Positions 4,961-6,736 of a DNA stretch of 6,736 nucleotides are shown here, piece after piece. Position 1 is the stretch's first letter, and each line of letters opens with the position of its first letter. Under the pieces are notes generated by a model. That model was not told the origin of the DNA, searched no databases, and saw nothing but the letters and a program-made list of their open reading frames with translations. Location: contig JASLMQ010000337.1 of NCBI GenBank assembly GCA_030746455.1, positions 1 to 6,736 on the forward strand, in the 5' to 3' direction. Source of the stretch: Candidatus Latescibacterota bacterium. GTDB taxonomy: Bacteria > Latescibacterota > UBA2968 > GCA-2709665. The position numbers were made by a program, and so were the translations under genes.

Positions 4961-6132
4961 AACGATATCTTGAAACGGGGAACTTCGCCATCACCGAGGG
5001 GGCCATCCTCGCCGGCTGCCGTTTCTTCGCAGGATACCCGATTACGCCGGCTACCGAACTCGCGGAATCCATGTCGCACAGGCTTCCCCAGGTCGGGGGC
5101 ATATACATCCAGGGCGAAGACGAGTGCGGGGCGCTTCATCTGTGCATAGGGGCGGCACTTGGCGGATACAAGGCCATGACCGCGACGTCGGGTCCCGGAT
5201 ACATCCTGTATGCAGATCCCTATGGCTGGGCGATAGGTTGTGAGATCCCGCTTGTTATTCTGAACTCGGGTCGGGTGGGGCCGGTCAGCGGCATTACCGG
5301 GGCGCCGGGGCAGGGCGAGTTCTACATGACCCGGTACCCAACGCAAGGCGGGAATTTCGAGACGATCGTCCTCGCGCCGAATTCCGCCCAGGAGGCCATG
5401 GCCATCACGGTCGAGTCGTTCTACCTCTCGGAGAGGTTCAGAACGCCGGTCACCATCCTTGCCGACCAGCTCATTACCGACAGCTATGAGGACATCAGTG
5501 TGCCGGAGAATGACGCCGAGATCGAGGAGATGGGCTTCAGGACCTGGCCGAGGAAGGTCCACCCCGGCCCGGACTTCTACCCGCCTACCGACGAGATAGA
5601 CGTCCCGCCGGTGGTGCTGGGGCGCAACACCGGGGCGCTGTGCTCCGATTGGACGCCCACGGAGGAGGGATACGATACCGAGGAGGTCGAAGCGCACCAC
5701 AAGCACGCATACAGACTCATCTACAAGGTCAGGAATCACAAGGAGCTGTTCAGCCAGCTCTACGAAAAGCAGTCCATGGACGATGACCCAGACCTCGTGG
5801 TGGTGTCCTACGGAACACCTTCGCGGGTGGTGAACACGGCGGTCAAGCAGGCGCGCCGGCGCGGCCTAAAGGTCGGCGCGCTCAGGCTGATCAACCTGTG
5901 GCCGTTCCCGGATGAGCATTTCAACAAGGCCACGAAATACCTTTCTGTGGAGCTCAACTGGGACGGGCAGCTCGTGCGCGAGGTACAGAGGGCGGCCCCA
6001 AGGGATGCGGAAGTCCATTTCCTGGGATCCTGCGGGGATCTGCCCGCGGTCCAGGATCTCATCGATTCGTTCGAAAGGCTCCTGAAGGGCGAGCCCCTGG
6101 CCCGACGGGGTTGGGAAGTGGAGGCGTGGTGA
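4957..6132 (+). CDS. korA: 2-oxoacid:acceptor (ferredoxin) oxidoreductase, alpha subunit
   Basis: A 391-residue cytoplasmic subunit of the TPP- and CoA-dependent enzyme that converts a 2-oxoacid to acyl-CoA and CO2. It starts with the family pattern GNFAITEGAILAGCRFFAGY, in which residues 26-31 read GYPITP. It continues with the E-D-E region at 54-56, TSGPG (77-81) and a PGQGE loop (117-121), giving the pyrimidine-binding domain. From about residue 275 (PDLVVVSYGTPSR) begins the transketolase C-terminal-like domain, with LRLINLWPFP at 309-318. Length is usual for an alpha subunit without a fused gamma domain, so a separate gamma gene is expected past the window end. It overlaps the upstream flavoprotein by 4 nt, and its stop is 1 nt before the beta start. 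Motifs fit the 2-oxoglutarate (KorA) type better than pyruvate, but branched-chain or other 2-oxoacids cannot be excluded. The gene symbol is therefore tentative. Confidence 0.9.
   Translation: MKRYLETGNFAITEGAILAGCRFFAGYPITPATELAESMSHRLPQVGGIYIQGEDECGALHLCIGAALGGYKAMTATSGPGYILYADPYGWAIGCEIPLVILNSGRVGPVSGITGAPGQGEFYMTRYPTQGGNFETIVLAPNSAQEAMAITVESFYLSERFRTPVTILADQLITDSYEDISVPENDAEIEEMGFRTWPRKVHPGPDFYPPTDEIDVPPVVLGRNTGALCSDWTPTEEGYDTEEVEAHHKHAYRLIYKVRNHKELFSQLYEKQSMDDDPDLVVVSYGTPSRVVNTAVKQARRRGLKVGALRLINLWPFPDEHFNKATKYLSVELNWDGQLVREVQRAAPRDAEVHFLGSCGDLPAVQDLIDSFERLLKGEPLARRGWEVEAW
6120..6124 (+). promoter_or_regulatory. Ribosome binding site of the beta subunit
   Basis: GGAGG lies 9 nt before the ATG at 6134, inside the last codons of the alpha gene. 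It supports that start and translation coupled to alpha. Confidence 0.65.
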
Positions 6133-6133
6133 G

Positions 6134-6736
6134 ATGGATCATCTGTCAGAGAAATATCTGAGGGACAGAAAGATCCCCAGCACAACCTGCTCGGGCTGTG
6201 GCTTGGGGATCAACCAGAAGATCGTGGTTCAGGCAATCTACGAGCTCGGCCTGGAGGTCGACGATGTCGTGTGGGGCACCTCGATCGGGTGCGCGGGACG
6301 GCAGACCTTTGCCACGTGGAAGGGCGACGGCTTTGCGGGGACCCACGGCCGGGTCTATGCCATCGCAAGGGGATTGCGACTGGCGCTGCCCCCCGAGAAG
6401 AAAATCATCCTCACTGTGGGGGATGGCGACGCCTTCGGCATCGGTCTGCTTCACCTCATCCACTGCGCAAGGTCCAACGCCGACATGACGATCATCGTCA
6501 ACGACAATCTGGGCTACATGTCCACCGGTGGCCAGTATGGGTGGACAACGCCTATGGGCAGCAAGACCGACAGCAGTCCCTACGGGATGTACGAGCAGAA
6601 CCTCATGAGCGAGGGCATGGATGTGCTCGGGGTGATCAAGCACGCCGGGGCGACCTTCCTTGCCCGACACGTCTCGATGGACGGCCCCCGCGCGGTGGAG
6701 AGCGTCAAGCGGGGGATTCGGAACAGGGGGTTCTCG
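6134..6736 (+). CDS. korB: 2-oxoacid:acceptor (ferredoxin) oxidoreductase, beta subunit (TPP-binding), 3'-truncated by the window
   Basis: The first 201 codons are present and the frame is open at the window edge. This subunit binds thiamine pyrophosphate and a [4Fe-4S] cluster and completes the active site with alpha. Cluster ligands appear as C19 and C22 (CSGCG) and C53 (SIGCAGR); the fourth cysteine of the family usually follows shortly after the point where the sequence stops. The TPP/Mg site reads GDGD at 96-99, with N123 and N125 in the IVNDN stretch and the Y-x-S-TGGQ motif ending at 134. HGR at 71-73 and SSPYG at 148-152 are also family marks. The family usually has ND/NN-x-x-YGMTGGQ, whereas here the segment is NDNLGYMSTGGQ, a mild variant. 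A usual beta subunit has about 280-300 residues, so roughly a third is missing. Start chosen from GGAGG and the 1-nt spacing to alpha. The symbol is tentative, as for alpha. Confidence 0.92.
   Translation, partial: MDHLSEKYLRDRKIPSTTCSGCGLGINQKIVVQAIYELGLEVDDVVWGTSIGCAGRQTFATWKGDGFAGTHGRVYAIARGLRLALPPEKKIILTVGDGDAFGIGLLHLIHCARSNADMTIIVNDNLGYMSTGGQYGWTTPMGSKTDSSPYGMYEQNLMSEGMDVLGVIKHAGATFLARHVSMDGPRAVESVKRGIRNRGFS

Overview
The window comes from a GC-rich bacterium, most likely an environmental lineage known mainly from metagenomes. The evidence is the GC-rich third codon positions, a cobalamin-era URO-D-like protein of the kind common in Planctomycetota, Hydrogenedentota, Armatimonadota and similar phyla, and intergenic runs of short degenerate direct repeats (CACGGAT- and GTCAGA-type) that I associate with those phyla. 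The phylum itself cannot be fixed from this sequence. No rRNA, tRNA, CRISPR array, transposase or phage gene was seen.

Layout. The left third is transcribed leftwards (minus strand). In order of transcription it holds a URO-D-family protein (1079-2161), an untranslated stretch rich in small repeats with a strong hairpin (797-1078), a 78-residue protein of unknown function (560-796), and a stand-alone CheY-like receiver (98-460). The middle, about 2162-3316, has no intact gene. It carries the decayed 3' end of a phosphodiester glycosidase (NAGPA-type) gene on the minus strand. Beside it are two 29-bp inverted arms made of 10-bp CACGGAT repeats, 184 nt apart and enclosing further small hairpins. 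The right half is a tight plus-strand operon that runs off the window end: a GltD-like FAD/NAD(P)/Fe-S oxidoreductase with a C-terminal 2x[4Fe-4S] domain (3317-4960), the alpha subunit of a 2-oxoacid:acceptor oxidoreductase (4957-6132), and the TPP-binding beta subunit (6134 to beyond 6736).

How the genes work together. Alpha and beta form the TPP- and CoA-dependent core that oxidatively decarboxylates a 2-oxoacid, with 2-oxoglutarate or a related acid most likely (or runs the reverse reductive carboxylation). The first gene appears to combine the ferredoxin-like delta subunit with an NAD(P)-reactive flavoprotein, so electrons could pass between the core and NAD(P)(H) within one complex. The gamma subunit is not in the window and is expected downstream. 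The left-hand genes show no evident functional link to this operon.

The most notable points are the inverted-repeat element beside the glycosidase relic, the two compensating homopolymer frameshifts inside that relic, and the delta-domain fusion in the oxidoreductase operon. Nothing here amounts to a clearly new defence or mobile system.
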